This document shows positions 1-9,004 of a stretch of 64,000 nt of DNA, in pieces. Below the pieces are notes generated by a model. That model worked only from the letters and a program-made list of their open reading frames with translations. It ran no database searches and was not told the DNA's origin. The DNA is from Stenotrophomonas sp. MYb238 (GTDB lineage: Bacteria > Pseudomonadota > Gammaproteobacteria > Xanthomonadales > Xanthomonadaceae), in contig NZ_WIDL01000016.1 of the NCBI RefSeq assembly GCF_009496535.1, positions 41,655-105,654 on the forward strand. The letters run 5' to 3'. Position 1 is the first letter of the stretch. Each line of letters starts with the position of its first letter. A program made the translations under genes and the position numbers.

Positions 1-1002
1 CGAGAAGCGGCTGCGGTCGCCGGCCCAGTCTCCGGCGTGTTCGACCAGCAGCTCGGCCTCGCATAGCAGCAGCCCGGCGCGCCGCGCGCAGCCGGAAGCG
101 AAGGCCGGCGCCGGCAGCGGCTGCAGCCGGTGGCCGAGCGCGGACAGCAGGTGCAGCCCTTCGTCGAACGCGGCCTGCACGTCAGCGTCGATCCCGGCGG
201 CGTCGCCGAAATCGACCACGCCGATGCGCAGCGGCCCTTCGCGCGGCGGCGCGAACGCGATGCCGCGCGACTGCGCGCAATCCGGGTCGTAGCCGGCCAT
301 GGCCGGCAGCAGCAGGCGCAGGTCGCGCGCCGACCGCGCCAGCGGCCCGACGTGGTCCAGCCGCCGGCACAGCGCAACCGTGCCGCGGGTGCTGACCGCG
401 CCCCAGCTCGGCTTCAGGCCGACCACGCCGCAATAGCTGGCGGGTATGCGCACCGAGCCCATGGTGTCGGTACCCAGTGCCGCCGCGCACAGCCCGGCGG
501 CCACCGCCGCGCCGCTGCCGCCGCTGGAGCCCCCGGGCGTGAAGCCGGGGCGATGCGGGTTGTGGCAGGCGCCGTAGAACGGGTTGTCGTTGTCCGCGCC
601 CATCGCCGCTTCGTGCATGTTGAGCTTGCCGACGATGACCGCGCCGGCGCGGCGCAGGCCGGCCACCGCCGGGCTGTCCGCCAGCGCCGGGGCGGCGCCG
701 CGGCGCGTCTGCATGCCGGCGGTGGTGGCCATGCCGGCCACGTCGATGTTGTCCTTCACCGCGACCGGCAGGCCTTCCAGCGCACGCGCCTTGCCGGCGC
801 GGCGGCGCGCGTCCGCCTCGGCTGCGGCGGCGAGCGCGGCGCGCGCATCGACATGGAGGTAGCTGTTGATCGCCGCCTGGCTGGCGTCGATCGCCGCCAG
901 CTGCTGCCCCACCAGCTCGACGCAGCTTACGGCGCCGGACGCCAGCAGCGACGCCTGCGCGGTCAGGTCGCGTCCCAGGAGTTGCGCATCGGCCTTGCCC
1001 AC
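1..1002 (-). CDS. Amidase signature family hydrolase (3' end beyond window)
   Basis: This is a Ser-cisSer-Lys amidase that would hydrolyse a C-N amide bond, probably of a small amide. The first 334 codons are present; the family is usually 450-500 residues, so the C-terminus lies left of the window. Lys83 (VKDNID), Ser159 in GGSSGGS and Ser183 in GTDTMGSVRIPAS fit the catalytic triad. The usual GTDxGGSIR reads GTDTMGSVR, so the first Gly before the nucleophile is Met. The start is a GTG preceded by GAGGA at 8 nt; no in-frame ATG lies nearby. It begins 10 nt after the ligase stop, so it is the last visible gene of a four-gene leftward operon. The substrate is not predictable from sequence. Confidence 0.9.
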   Translation of the reverse strand, partial: MGKADAQLLGRDLTAQASLLASGAVSCVELVGQQLAAIDASQAAINSYLHVDARAALAAAAEADARRRAGKARALEGLPVAVKDNIDVAGMATTAGMQTRRGAAPALADSPAVAGLRRAGAVIVGKLNMHEAAMGADNDNPFYGACHNPHRPGFTPGGSSGGSGAAVAAGLCAAALGTDTMGSVRIPASYCGVVGLKPSWGAVSTRGTVALCRRLDHVGPLARSARDLRLLLPAMAGYDPDCAQSRGIAFAPPREGPLRIGVVDFGDAAGIDADVQAAFDEGLHLLSALGHRLQPLPAPAFASGCARRAGLLLCEAELLVEHAGDWAGDRSRFS

Positions 1003-1012
1003 GCGATCGTCC

Positions 1013-2410
1013 TCAGCCGAACCGCTTGTCGATCAGGCGCACCGGCTTCTGCCGCACCTCGATCCCGGTCAGCGGCGCCAGCGCGCCCGGCGCGGCCAGC
1101 ACCACGCCCATCTCCACGCCCAGCTTCTGCCGCAGCAGCGCGGCGAACTCGGCGGCCAGCGCTTCATCGTCGAGCACGCCGCGCGTTTCCACGTGCACGG
1201 CAAGGTCGTCGCGGCCGGCGTCGTCGCGGCTGGCGATGCAGATGAACTCGCCGGCGAAGGCGGCGTGTTCCTCCAGCACCGGCGCCATCGCCTGCGGGAA
1301 CACGTTGATGCCGCGGATCTTGACCATGTTGTCGCTGCGGCCGAGGAAGCCCTCGATGCGGCGCAGGTTCAGGCCCAGCGACGAGGGCGTGGTCAGCACC
1401 CGGGTCACGTCGTGGGTGTTGAAGCGAATGATCGGGTAGATGTCGTCCTTGTACAGGCAGGTGACCACCATGTCGCCTGCCTCGCCGTCGGCCACCGGCG
1501 CGCCGCTGTCCACGTCGAGGATCTCCACGTACTGCGCGTCCTCCATCAGGTACAGGCCGTCCTGGTCCGGGCCCTGGCCGGCGATCGCGCCGGTGTCGCC
1601 GACGCCGTACCAGTCGTACAGCTGCGCGCCGCCCCAGGCCGCCGACAGCGACTCGCGCGACTCGCGCCCGAGGTGGCCGCAGATCATGCGCACGGGGATG
1701 TCACGGCCCGGCTCCAGACCGTTCTCGCGCGCCACGTCGGCCAGCTTCTTGATGTAGTCGGCGAAACCGACGATCACCGTGGCGCCCATGTTCTTCATCA
1801 GCTGCACCTGCTGCGCCGAGCGCATCTCGATGCCGGTGCCGGCCGAGCAGAACAGCGCCTGGGTGAAGTGGGTGACCGCCTCGCGCACGTAGTGGCCGCC
1901 GTTGATCATGCCGTGGCCGTAGACCGAGTGCACGACGTCGCCGGCCTGCATGCCGTGCCAGCGGTAAAGGCGCGCCAGCAGCAGATTCTGCACTTCGCGC
2001 GAATGCGGCGAGAACACCAGCGGCTGCGGCCGGCCGGTGGTGCCGGAGGTGGTGTGGAACACCAGCGGCCGGTCGCCGGCGGCGGTGCCGTCGCGCCAGC
2101 CGTGGAAGTCGCCCAGCGGCGGGCACGCTTCGACCGAGGCCATGATCTCGTGCTTGCCGAACACCGGCAGTTTGGTGATGTCGTCCAGGCTGCGGATGTC
2201 GCCCGGCGCGATGCCGGCCGCGCCCCACAGCCGCTGGTAGAACGGGATCTGCCAGGCGCGGGCGACGCAGCGCAGGAACATCGCATCCTGCTCGGCGCGC
2301 AGCTGCGCGCGGCTGATGCGTTTGAACTTGTCGGTGAAGGCCTGGTCCAGCGGAAACTGGCGCAGCAGTTCCTTCACGTCGAACGATTCGAAATAGGTCG
2401 GGTGGGTCAT
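1013..2410 (-). CDS. PaaK-like acyl-CoA ligase (AMP-forming)
   Basis: A 465-residue member of the phenylacetate-CoA ligase/coenzyme F390 synthetase branch of the adenylate-forming superfamily. It would activate a carboxylic acid with ATP and CoA. The P-loop motif HTTSGTTGRP lies at residues 119-128. Further on are YDWYGVGDTG (adenine pocket), IRFNTHD, and the C-terminal hinge RRIEGFLGRSDNMVKIRG. Length matches PaaK (about 430-470). The ATG overlaps the stop of the upstream PrpD gene by 3 nt, which indicates translational coupling. Lying between an amidase and two PrpD-like genes, it probably activates an acid released by amide hydrolysis. The true acid is unknown; phenylacetate is not implied by the neighbours. 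Confidence 0.85.
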   Translation of the reverse strand: MTHPTYFESFDVKELLRQFPLDQAFTDKFKRISRAQLRAEQDAMFLRCVARAWQIPFYQRLWGAAGIAPGDIRSLDDITKLPVFGKHEIMASVEACPPLGDFHGWRDGTAAGDRPLVFHTTSGTTGRPQPLVFSPHSREVQNLLLARLYRWHGMQAGDVVHSVYGHGMINGGHYVREAVTHFTQALFCSAGTGIEMRSAQQVQLMKNMGATVIVGFADYIKKLADVARENGLEPGRDIPVRMICGHLGRESRESLSAAWGGAQLYDWYGVGDTGAIAGQGPDQDGLYLMEDAQYVEILDVDSGAPVADGEAGDMVVTCLYKDDIYPIIRFNTHDVTRVLTTPSSLGLNLRRIEGFLGRSDNMVKIRGINVFPQAMAPVLEEHAAFAGEFICIASRDDAGRDDLAVHVETRGVLDDEALAAEFAALLRQKLGVEMGVVLAAPGALAPLTGIEVRQKPVRLIDKRFG

Positions 2411-3798
2411 GGCGTCTCGACGATCAGCAGGTCGACCAGCCGGCGCACATCGTCGATGTCCTGCAGCTGGTCGAAGTGGGAAATCAGGGCGGCACGGCGC
2501 GCGGCATCGAACGGACGCGCGGCGTGGTCAAGGCAGTGGTGGAACTTCTCCAGTTGCTGCTCCCGCGACAGCGGCCGCTGCGGCGAACCGATGGCGGCGT
2601 CGCGGTGGGCGCGCAGGACGCGGCCGTCGCGCAGGGTCAGTACCAGCGACTGCGGCACCAGCGCATTGGGGTCCTCGCAGTCGTTCGGCACCAGGGTCAC
2701 GCGGGCGGCGAACGCGGCCAGGCGCGGGTCGGCGAGCCGGTCGGCGGTGTAGGCCGACAACCCGACGCGGCCGTCGAGCAGCACGGTGCCGAGCAGGAAC
2801 GGCAGGCACAGCCGCGCATAGCTGGTTTCCATGCCGGCCATGTACGGGCGCCCGACCAGGCGCCGCACCAGCGGCGGCGCCTGCAGTTCGATCGCGGACA
2901 CCTCGTCCAGGCCCAGCGCGTGGCGCTGGCGCAGCTCCATCAGCATGTCCTGCGCGGCGTGCGCGGCGCCGCCGGTGGGAAACGCCTTGTGGCTGACATC
3001 CAGGATCTGCGCCTGGTGCGCGGCCAGGCTGCGCAGCGCCGGGCCGGTATCGAACCCACCCTCGATCAGCGGCAGGTAGCCGAAGGGGCCTTCGAGCACC
3101 TCGCGCGGCGCGGGAAACCCGTTGCGCGCCAGTTCCCAGCAGCTGAGCACCGCGCGGGCGTTGAGCGCGACCTGCAGGGCCAGCGCCGGCGAACCTTCCA
3201 CGTGCGCCTGCATCGTGCCGGACAGGTGGCTGTAGGTCAGGCCGAGCATGCGCCGCTGCAGCGTTTCGTCGGCGCCATGCAGGTGCGCGATGCCCAGGGC
3301 CGCGCCCAGCGCGCCGCACATGGCCGGACGGAAGAAGCGCATCGGCGACCGCGCGCAGATGCCCAGCAGGGTGGCGACGTCCACCGCGACGTTGAGCGCG
3401 GCGATCAGCGCGCGGCCGTCGCTGGCCTGGCCTTCGATGTTGCCGCGCCGTTCGGCGGCGGCGACCAGCGAGGCCATGATCACCGCCATCGGATGCACCA
3501 CCGCGGGCATGTGCACGCAGTCGAATTCCTGGTTGTGGATCTGGTAGCCGTTGAGCATGGCCGCGCTCGCCGCCGGCAGCATCTGCCCGGTGACCCAGGC
3601 GCGTGCGCCCTGGCCGCTGCCGTAGGCGGCGATGCTCTGGCGCACCGTTGCGGTCAGCGGCACCTGCGGGCCGGAGCCGGACAGCCCCACCGCCAGCGAG
3701 TCCATCGCGAACGTGCGCGTGGCCGCCACCGCTTCCGGCGCCAGGTCCTCGTAGCGCAGCGTGCGCGCGTGCCGCAGCAGGGCCTCGGTCAATCGCAT
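2407..3798 (-). CDS. MmgE/PrpD family protein, copy 2
   Basis: A 463-residue member of the MmgE/PrpD superfamily, which includes 2-methylcitrate dehydratase, cis-aconitate decarboxylase and iminodisuccinate epimerase. Proteins of this fold act on small branched di- and tricarboxylates. I chose the ATG giving MRLTEALLRHA because it overlaps the end of the upstream PrpD gene by 10 nt; the frame stays open further upstream but reads antisense-type sequence. The N-terminal helical part has FAMDSLAVGLSG (family signature for the DSLG/CxxG region) and NGYQIHNQEFD, equivalent to the conserved N/H/E/D stretch. It is a diverged paralogue of the gene just upstream. Exact reaction unknown. Confidence 0.85.
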   Translation of the reverse strand: MRLTEALLRHARTLRYEDLAPEAVAATRTFAMDSLAVGLSGSGPQVPLTATVRQSIAAYGSGQGARAWVTGQMLPAASAAMLNGYQIHNQEFDCVHMPAVVHPMAVIMASLVAAAERRGNIEGQASDGRALIAALNVAVDVATLLGICARSPMRFFRPAMCGALGAALGIAHLHGADETLQRRMLGLTYSHLSGTMQAHVEGSPALALQVALNARAVLSCWELARNGFPAPREVLEGPFGYLPLIEGGFDTGPALRSLAAHQAQILDVSHKAFPTGGAAHAAQDMLMELRQRHALGLDEVSAIELQAPPLVRRLVGRPYMAGMETSYARLCLPFLLGTVLLDGRVGLSAYTADRLADPRLAAFAARVTLVPNDCEDPNALVPQSLVLTLRDGRVLRAHRDAAIGSPQRPLSREQQLEKFHHCLDHAARPFDAARRAALISHFDQLQDIDDVRRLVDLLIVETP

Positions 3799-5150
3799 GG
3801 GTCCACCCTCGCCAGCACCGTGTCCAGGCTTTCCAGACTGCCGCCGTCGGCGAGCGCCCGCACCTGTCCGAAGAGGGATTGCGCCAGTCCGGCGGATGTG
3901 CCGCCCCAGCGCGCCAGTTCCACCGCCTTGGCGACGATCTCGTCGGCCTGCATGGGACATTCCGGATCGCCCCAGGCGTCGATGCGGTCGGCGTCCACGC
4001 ACCGCCCGTCGGCCAGCCGCAGCCGCACCCGCGCGCCGTAGTGCGCGGGGAAGCGTGCACTGCACGCGGCGTCCTCGGCCAGCACGATGCGTCCACGCCA
4101 CGCGGCCACTTCGGCGTCGCTGCAGGCCTCGGCGGTGTAATGCGCCAGCTGCGGGCGGCCATGCACCACGATCGAAGCCAGCGCATGCTGCAGGCTGAAC
4201 TTGGCCTGTGCCTCGTCCGCGGGTTCCGGCCGGTCGCAGAAGCGCAGGGCTTCTGCGTAGGTGTGCAGTTCCACCGCCTCGACCCGCGCGCCGGCCGGCA
4301 GCCGCGCCAGCGCATCGCGCATCGCGTCGATCGCCGGATGCGCGTGGCGGCAGGCCGGCCAGGGTTTCAGGCTGGTGTCGTGGATCAGCCAGTCGTCCGC
4401 GGCGGCGACCACCGCGGACGGATCGGCGTCGGGCGCAGTCGCGGCGAACAGGCCCTGTTCCCCTTCCAGGATGCGGCGCGGGCCGCGCACGCCGGCCAGG
4501 GCCAGCCGCGCCGCCAGCCAGCCGCCGCGCGCGGCCTCGGCGTTGTGCAGCGACTTGGTCGGCACCGGCTCATGGCGCATCTGCCACAGCCCGCCGGTGC
4601 GGCTGCCGGCCGTGCCCAGCGCATCGGCGAGCGCGGCGTCGTCCAGGCGCAGGATCGAAGCGGCCGCCGCCGCGGCGCCGAACGCACCCGCCGTCGAGGT
4701 CGGATGCCAATAACGGTAGTGGCCGCGGCCCAGCGCGCGGCCGATGCGGATGGTGGCTTCATAGCCCCGGACCACCGCATCGAGCAGCGCGGCGCCATCG
4801 GCGCCCGCGCACTGCGCGGTGGCCAGCGCGACCGGGATCACCACCGGCCCGGGATGCAGGATCGCGCCGCGGTGCACGTCGTCCATCTCCAGCACGTTGC
4901 CGAGCGCGGCGTTCAGCAGCAGGGCGTCCCCGGCATCGCGCCGGCCCACCCCGAGCGCGCGCGCGCGGCCGGCCGGTTGCGCGCGCACCAGCGTGCGCAG
5001 CTGCGCCGCCAGCGGATGGCGCGACGCGCCGAGCGCGCAGCCCAGCCAGTCGACCATCAGCAGCGCCGCACGCTGGCGCGCCCGCGCGTCCACCGGTTGC
5101 CGCAGGCGCCGGGCGAGCTGTTCGGTGAGGCTGGCGGAGGAAACGGGCAT
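3789..5150 (-). CDS. MmgE/PrpD family protein, copy 1
   Basis: A 453-residue MmgE/PrpD protein, first gene of the leftward operon with a second PrpD paralogue, a CoA ligase and an amidase. Family features are VDWLGCALG near residue 35, NAALGNVLEMDDVHRGAILHPG around 85-105, the GYE(A)TIRIGRALG helix, and KPWPACRHAHPAIDA, which matches the conserved KxxPxCRxxH segment of PrpD enzymes. The start ATG at 5150 was chosen by family length; no clear ribosome binding site precedes it, and an ATG 51 nt upstream (5201) is an alternative. Its promoter region, shared with the divergent CoA-transferase gene, holds a palindrome at 5236. Substrate is probably a branched di- or tricarboxylate; the reaction is not decidable by eye. 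Confidence 0.85.
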   Translation of the reverse strand: MPVSSASLTEQLARRLRQPVDARARQRAALLMVDWLGCALGASRHPLAAQLRTLVRAQPAGRARALGVGRRDAGDALLLNAALGNVLEMDDVHRGAILHPGPVVIPVALATAQCAGADGAALLDAVVRGYEATIRIGRALGRGHYRYWHPTSTAGAFGAAAAAASILRLDDAALADALGTAGSRTGGLWQMRHEPVPTKSLHNAEAARGGWLAARLALAGVRGPRRILEGEQGLFAATAPDADPSAVVAAADDWLIHDTSLKPWPACRHAHPAIDAMRDALARLPAGARVEAVELHTYAEALRFCDRPEPADEAQAKFSLQHALASIVVHGRPQLAHYTAEACSDAEVAAWRGRIVLAEDAACSARFPAHYGARVRLRLADGRCVDADRIDAWGDPECPMQADEIVAKAVELARWGGTSAGLAQSLFGQVRALADGGSLESLDTVLARVDPCD

Positions 5151-5235
5151 CGCGCTGCGGTTCGACTCGGCGGTGGAGGATCGGTACTGGCGCTGCTGCA
5201 TGCGTGACGCGGGCCGGCGTCCGCAGCATAGCCCA

Positions 5236-5251
5236 ATTTGTCCGGACATAT
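5236..5251. promoter_or_regulatory. Candidate GntR operator, site 1
   Basis: The 16-base sequence ATTTGTCCGGACATAT matches its own complement at 14 of 16 positions. It sits between the divergent PrpD and CoA-transferase operons, 85 nt before one start and 37 nt before the other. The same core recurs at 15243 and 21926, in the other two control regions of this module. The GntR/UTRA gene at 6547 is the likely binder; that link is inference. Confidence 0.65.
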
Positions 5252-5288
5252 CATATGATCCGTTTTCCGCACGCCGCAATCCTCGCCC

Positions 5289-6530
5289 ATGCCCAGACCA
5301 CTGGATGCCGACACCTTCCTCGACCTGCTCGCGCAGGGGCCGGAGGTCTTCGCTCCGGGCTGCGCCGGCCATTCGCTGCTGTTCGAGCGCTGGCTGCGCA
5401 TGGCGCCGGAACGCTGCGCCGGACTGCGCTTCACCGGCGTGCACATCCCCACCGTCAATACCTTCGATTTCGCCGCGCTGCATCCGCTGGCGCGGCAGCG
5501 CACCCTGTTCCTCAGCGCCGACCTGCGCGCCTCCTGGCTCGATGGCCGCGTCGACTACCTGCCGATCACCTATACCGCCGCGTGGCACTGGCTGGGCGAG
5601 ACGGCATTCGACACGGTGCTGGTCCAGGTGGCCCCGCCCGACGACGACGGCAACTGCTCCTTCGGCGTGGCCTGTGATTTCACCCCGGCGGTGTGGCCGC
5701 GCGCCCGGCGCGTGCTGGCCCACATCAATCCGCGCATGCCGCGCACCCGCGGCCCGTCGATCCCGCTGGCGCGCATCGACGCGGCCATCGAACAGGACAC
5801 GCCGCTGCTCGAAGCCGCCGACCCGCCCGCCGACGCCGCGCTCGATGGCGTGGCGGCGAACCTGGCGCGGCTGGTCGACGATGGCGCGACGCTGCAGCTG
5901 GGGCTCGGGCGCCTGCAATCGGCGGTGCTGCGCGCGGTGCGAGGGCGCCGCAACCTGCGCATCCACAGCGGCATGGTCTCCGACGGTCTGCTCGGCCTGC
6001 TCGACTCCGGCGCGCTGTCGGCGGCGCCCGATGCGGTGGTGGCCGGCGTGGCGCTGGGCACGCAGGCGCTGTACGACGCGGTGCCGCGCGCGGTGCGCTT
6101 CCGCGAGGTCGGCCATACCCACGACCGCGCCGTGCTCGGCGTGATTCCCCGCCTGACCGCGATCAACAGCGCGCTGTCGGTCGACCTGCTCGGCCAGGTC
6201 AACGGCGAATTCCTGTCCGGCCGCCAGCTCAGCGGGGTCGGCGGCCTGCCGGATTTCCTGCAGGGCGCTCGCCAATCGCCCGGCGGACGCGGCATCATTG
6301 CGCTTCCGGCGGCCACCCCGAAGGGCGAAAGCCGGATCGTGCCGGTGCTCCCCGCCGGTCCGGTCAGCGTTGCCCGCGTCGATGCCGACTGCATCGTCAG
6401 CGAACACGGCATCGCCGACCTGCGCCACCTCGACGTCCATGCCCGTGCCCGCGCGCTGATCGCCATCGCGGCGCCGGAACACCGGCAATCGTTGGAACGC
6501 AGCTGGCACGATCTCTCGCTCAGGCTATGA
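5289..6530 (+). CDS. Class I CoA-transferase / acetyl-CoA hydrolase family
   Basis: A 413-residue protein of the 4-hydroxybutyrate CoA-transferase/acetyl-CoA hydrolase family, which moves CoA from acetyl- or succinyl-CoA to a carboxylic acid. Family marks are LQLGLGRLQSAVL (about 202-214, the IGxIPxAVL motif), IHSGMVSDGLLGLLDSG (225-241), NSALSVDLLGQVNGE (293-307), SGVGGLPDFLQGA and the C-terminal VSEHGIADLR. Glu273 in FREVGH is a candidate for the catalytic glutamate, by position only. The Yersinia itaconate CoA-transferase (RipA) belongs to this family, which fits the CitE and MaoC genes further right. It runs divergently from the PrpD operon and is followed 16 nt later by the GntR gene, so the two are probably co-transcribed. 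Confidence 0.85.
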   Translation: MPRPLDADTFLDLLAQGPEVFAPGCAGHSLLFERWLRMAPERCAGLRFTGVHIPTVNTFDFAALHPLARQRTLFLSADLRASWLDGRVDYLPITYTAAWHWLGETAFDTVLVQVAPPDDDGNCSFGVACDFTPAVWPRARRVLAHINPRMPRTRGPSIPLARIDAAIEQDTPLLEAADPPADAALDGVAANLARLVDDGATLQLGLGRLQSAVLRAVRGRRNLRIHSGMVSDGLLGLLDSGALSAAPDAVVAGVALGTQALYDAVPRAVRFREVGHTHDRAVLGVIPRLTAINSALSVDLLGQVNGEFLSGRQLSGVGGLPDFLQGARQSPGGRGIIALPAATPKGESRIVPVLPAGPVSVARVDADCIVSEHGIADLRHLDVHARARALIAIAAPEHRQSLERSWHDLSLRL

Positions 6531-6546
6531 ACAAGGACCCGTACAC

Positions 6547-7290
6547 ATGACCGGTATGCGCCGCAGCAAACCCCGCTACGCCGAGCTGGGCGACCTGCTG
6601 CAGGCCGCCATCGAGAAGGGCGAATACCCCGTCGGCACGCTGCTGCCCACCGAACTGGAACTGTGCGAACGCTTCGAGGTCAGCCGCCATACCGCGCGCG
6701 CGGCGCTGGCGCAGCTGATCGCCGCCGGACTGGTGCAGCGCCGTCCGGGCGCCGGCACCCGGGTGATCGCGCAGAGCGCGGCGATGCGCTACGAACACGA
6801 GGTCGACACCGTCGACACGCTGATGCAGTACGGCAACACCACGCGCCTGAAGATCGTCGAGACCGGGCGCGTGCTGGCCGACGCGGCGACGGCGCAGCGG
6901 CTGGAGATCCGCGAGGGCAAGGAATACCTGCGCCTGCGCGGCCTGCGCCTGGAGGAACCGGCGCGGCTGGCGGTCGCGGTGACCGAGATGCTGGTGCCGG
7001 TGCGCACCGGCGTTCCCGTCGCCAAGCTGCTGGATGCGGCCAGCACCGCGCGCACCGTGGCCAGCTTCCTGGATCCGGCGCGGCTGTCGCGGGTCGAGCA
7101 GGTGTTCGATGCGGCGTCCTTCGACGCCGACGACGCCAGGCTGCTGGAGATCCGCAGGAGCGAACCGGCGATGCGCGTGCAGCGCCGCTACCGCGACGCT
7201 AGCGGCCGCCTGCTGATGCTGGCCACCAGCCTGCATCCGCCAGGCCGCTTCGCCTACTCCATGGTGCTTTCGCGCAACCACCGGCAGTAG
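6547..7290 (+). CDS. GntR family regulator with UTRA domain (HutC type), left module
   Basis: A 247-residue transcription regulator. The N-terminal winged helix-turn-helix spans about residues 10-75, with LLPTELELCERFEVSRHTAR as the recognition region and RRPGAGTRV as the wing. A UTRA ligand-binding domain fills the rest. These proteins usually repress and release DNA when a pathway intermediate binds. The ATG at 6547 follows AAGGAC at 8 nt and lies 16 nt after the CoA-transferase. The likely operator is the palindrome with core TGTCCGGACA found at 5236, 15243 and 21926; site 1 would make it autoregulated. It differs clearly from the two GntR proteins at 37-39 kb, which pair with another motif. 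Confidence 0.9.
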   Translation: MTGMRRSKPRYAELGDLLQAAIEKGEYPVGTLLPTELELCERFEVSRHTARAALAQLIAAGLVQRRPGAGTRVIAQSAAMRYEHEVDTVDTLMQYGNTTRLKIVETGRVLADAATAQRLEIREGKEYLRLRGLRLEEPARLAVAVTEMLVPVRTGVPVAKLLDAASTARTVASFLDPARLSRVEQVFDAASFDADDARLLEIRRSEPAMRVQRRYRDASGRLLMLATSLHPPGRFAYSMVLSRNHRQ

Positions 7291-7315
7291 GGCGCGAAGG
7301 CAGCCGCAGGGCCCG

Positions 7316-7392
7316 GTAGGAGCGGCTTCAGCCGCGAACGCTCTTGCAGCATTGAAAGGAAGCAAAGCTTTCGCGGCTGAAGCCGCTCCTAC
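7316..7392. terminator. Xanthomonad palindrome pair at convergent gene ends
   Basis: GTAGGAGCGGCTTCAGCCGC is followed 31 nt later by its exact inverted copy, giving arms of 23 nt (7316-7338 and 7370-7392). It lies between the ends of the convergent GntR and FAD-oxidase genes and could fold into a long stem that ends both transcripts. Related copies occur at 29403-29730, 45261 and 53189. Confidence 0.6.
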
Positions 7393-7443
7393 AGAAAATC
7401 CAGGAAATCCAGGGAATCGGGCGCGTCGTGGCCGGCGCCGGGC

Positions 7444-9000
7444 TCAGCGCGCCAGCACGCCGGGATTCATCAGTCCCTTCGGGTCCAGTTGCGCCTTGAT
7501 CGCGTCCAGCAGGGCCAGCGCGGCCGGATCGCGGCCTTCGCGATAGCGGTAGAACTTGCCGATCTGGAAGTTGACCGCGCCTTCGGCGCGCATGACCCCG
7601 GCGATGGCGTGCTTGAGCGCGTCGGCGACGGCGCGGGCCTCGGGGTTGTCCTGCGGGCAGCCGATGCGGGCGCGGTGCGCGGCGTCGACGGTGCGCTGGT
7701 GGAAGGCGTTGTGCGAGTCCGGCCAGTAGAGGCACGGCTCGATCAGCACGGCCTGCGCGCCGATGGTGGTCATCAGGGTGCCGACGAACAGGCCATGCCG
7801 CTGCATGGCCTCCTTCTCCCGCGCGAACAGCGCCTGCAGCGCATCGAACAGGCGCACGGCTGCCGAGTGCGGGACGATGCCGTGCACCGGCGCCCAGCGT
7901 TCGCCGGACGGGCCCAGCATCGCGTTCTTCGCCGCGAACGGATTGGCCGCCATCACCCTGGGCACGCTGTTCTCCACCGCATGCCCGAGCCCGGCCACCG
8001 CGCGCCGCGCCGCATCCACGCGCGCGGCGAGTTCGGCGGCCGAATCGCCTTCCACGGTGACGTGCAGGCTGAACATGTCCGGGTCGAGGAAGCGGCGTCC
8101 CTTGGCGGCCAGGCGCAGGCCCTCGAACAGCCCGCCCTTGCGGATGACGTTGCCCAGTGCCCTGGCATCGGCGCCGAGGCCGGCGCGGCGCATGCGCACC
8201 TGCGCCAGGCCCGGATCGAACGCCGCCACCTCCGAAGGCAGGCCGGCGCGCGCCAGTGCCGCCATCGCACCCAGCAGCGGCGCGGGCTGCGCAAACTGCC
8301 ACGACAGGTAGTCGATATGCGCCGACCGGGGCAGCAGCCGCAAGGTGGCGCGGGTCTTGATCCCGAGCAGGCCGCAGTCGCCCAGGAACAGCCCGGTCAG
8401 GTCGGGGCCGTGCCAGCGGAAGAACGGCGCGGTGCCGGCCGCGGCCGAGCCGGTACGCAGCCGTTCGCCGCGGGCGGTGACCACCTCCAGCCCCAGCACC
8501 GTCTCGGCGGAACTGCCGTGGCGGCCGGAGCCGTGGAACGTGCTGCCCTGCGCCAGGGTGCCGCCGACGGTGGCATGCGAGCCGGACATCGGGCCGAAGT
8601 ACGGCGTGCGCACGCCGCGGGCATCCAGCGCCCGGCGCAGGTTTTCCCAGGTGACGCCGGCCTCGACCACGACGTAGGCGTCCTCGACGTTGATCTCGAC
8701 GATGCGGTCCAGACCGCCGGTATCCACCAGCACGCTCGGCTGGCGCGCGGCCAGGTAGCCGCCGGTGTAGCTCATGCCGCCGCCGCGCGGCACCACCGCG
8801 ATGCCGGCCTCGACCAGCGTCCCGACCGCCTCGGCCAGTTGCCCGGCGTCGGTGGGGCGCAGCGCCGCCAGCAGCGGCTGCCCCTGCGCGTAGACGTCGG
8901 TGGCCAGGTAGGCCAGCTGCGCGGGGTCGGTGATCAACCCCGCGCCGGGCGGCAGTCTCGGCGCGACGGCCTGCAGGAGCGGATCATGCAGGCCGTCCAT
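7444..9000 (-). CDS. FAD-binding oxidoreductase (GlcD/PCMH type)
   Basis: A 518-residue flavoprotein with an N-terminal PCMH FAD-binding domain and a C-terminal FAD-oxidase substrate domain, as in D-lactate, glycolate and 2-hydroxyglutarate dehydrogenases and the vanillyl-alcohol oxidase group. The FAD domain shows VVPRGGGMSYTGGY (about 69-82), the VEAGVTWENLRRAL helix, and GSHATVGGTLAQGSTFHGSG near 142-161. The C-terminus has the family end DPKGLMNPGVL. It follows the glutaryl-CoA dehydrogenase-like gene after 4 nt and closes the leftward receptor operon, so it likely oxidises a 2-hydroxy acid or alcohol in the pathway. No signal peptide; cytoplasmic. Confidence 0.85.
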   Translation of the reverse strand: MDGLHDPLLQAVAPRLPPGAGLITDPAQLAYLATDVYAQGQPLLAALRPTDAGQLAEAVGTLVEAGIAVVPRGGGMSYTGGYLAARQPSVLVDTGGLDRIVEINVEDAYVVVEAGVTWENLRRALDARGVRTPYFGPMSGSHATVGGTLAQGSTFHGSGRHGSSAETVLGLEVVTARGERLRTGSAAAGTAPFFRWHGPDLTGLFLGDCGLLGIKTRATLRLLPRSAHIDYLSWQFAQPAPLLGAMAALARAGLPSEVAAFDPGLAQVRMRRAGLGADARALGNVIRKGGLFEGLRLAAKGRRFLDPDMFSLHVTVEGDSAAELAARVDAARRAVAGLGHAVENSVPRVMAANPFAAKNAMLGPSGERWAPVHGIVPHSAAVRLFDALQALFAREKEAMQRHGLFVGTLMTTIGAQAVLIEPCLYWPDSHNAFHQRTVDAAHRARIGCPQDNPEARAVADALKHAIAGVMRAEGAVNFQIGKFYRYREGRDPAALALLDAIKAQLDPKGLMNPGVLAR

Positions 9001-9004
9001 CGCT

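Noticed and set aside
866-2752. 628-codon plus-strand frame
   Set aside because: Antisense to the CoA ligase and PrpD genes; His/Val/Ala-rich shadow typical of high-GC DNA.
3789-6509. 906-codon minus-strand frame appearing to fuse two proteins
   Set aside because: Only the part from 5150 downward is PrpD-like; the upstream part is antisense to the class I CoA-transferase.
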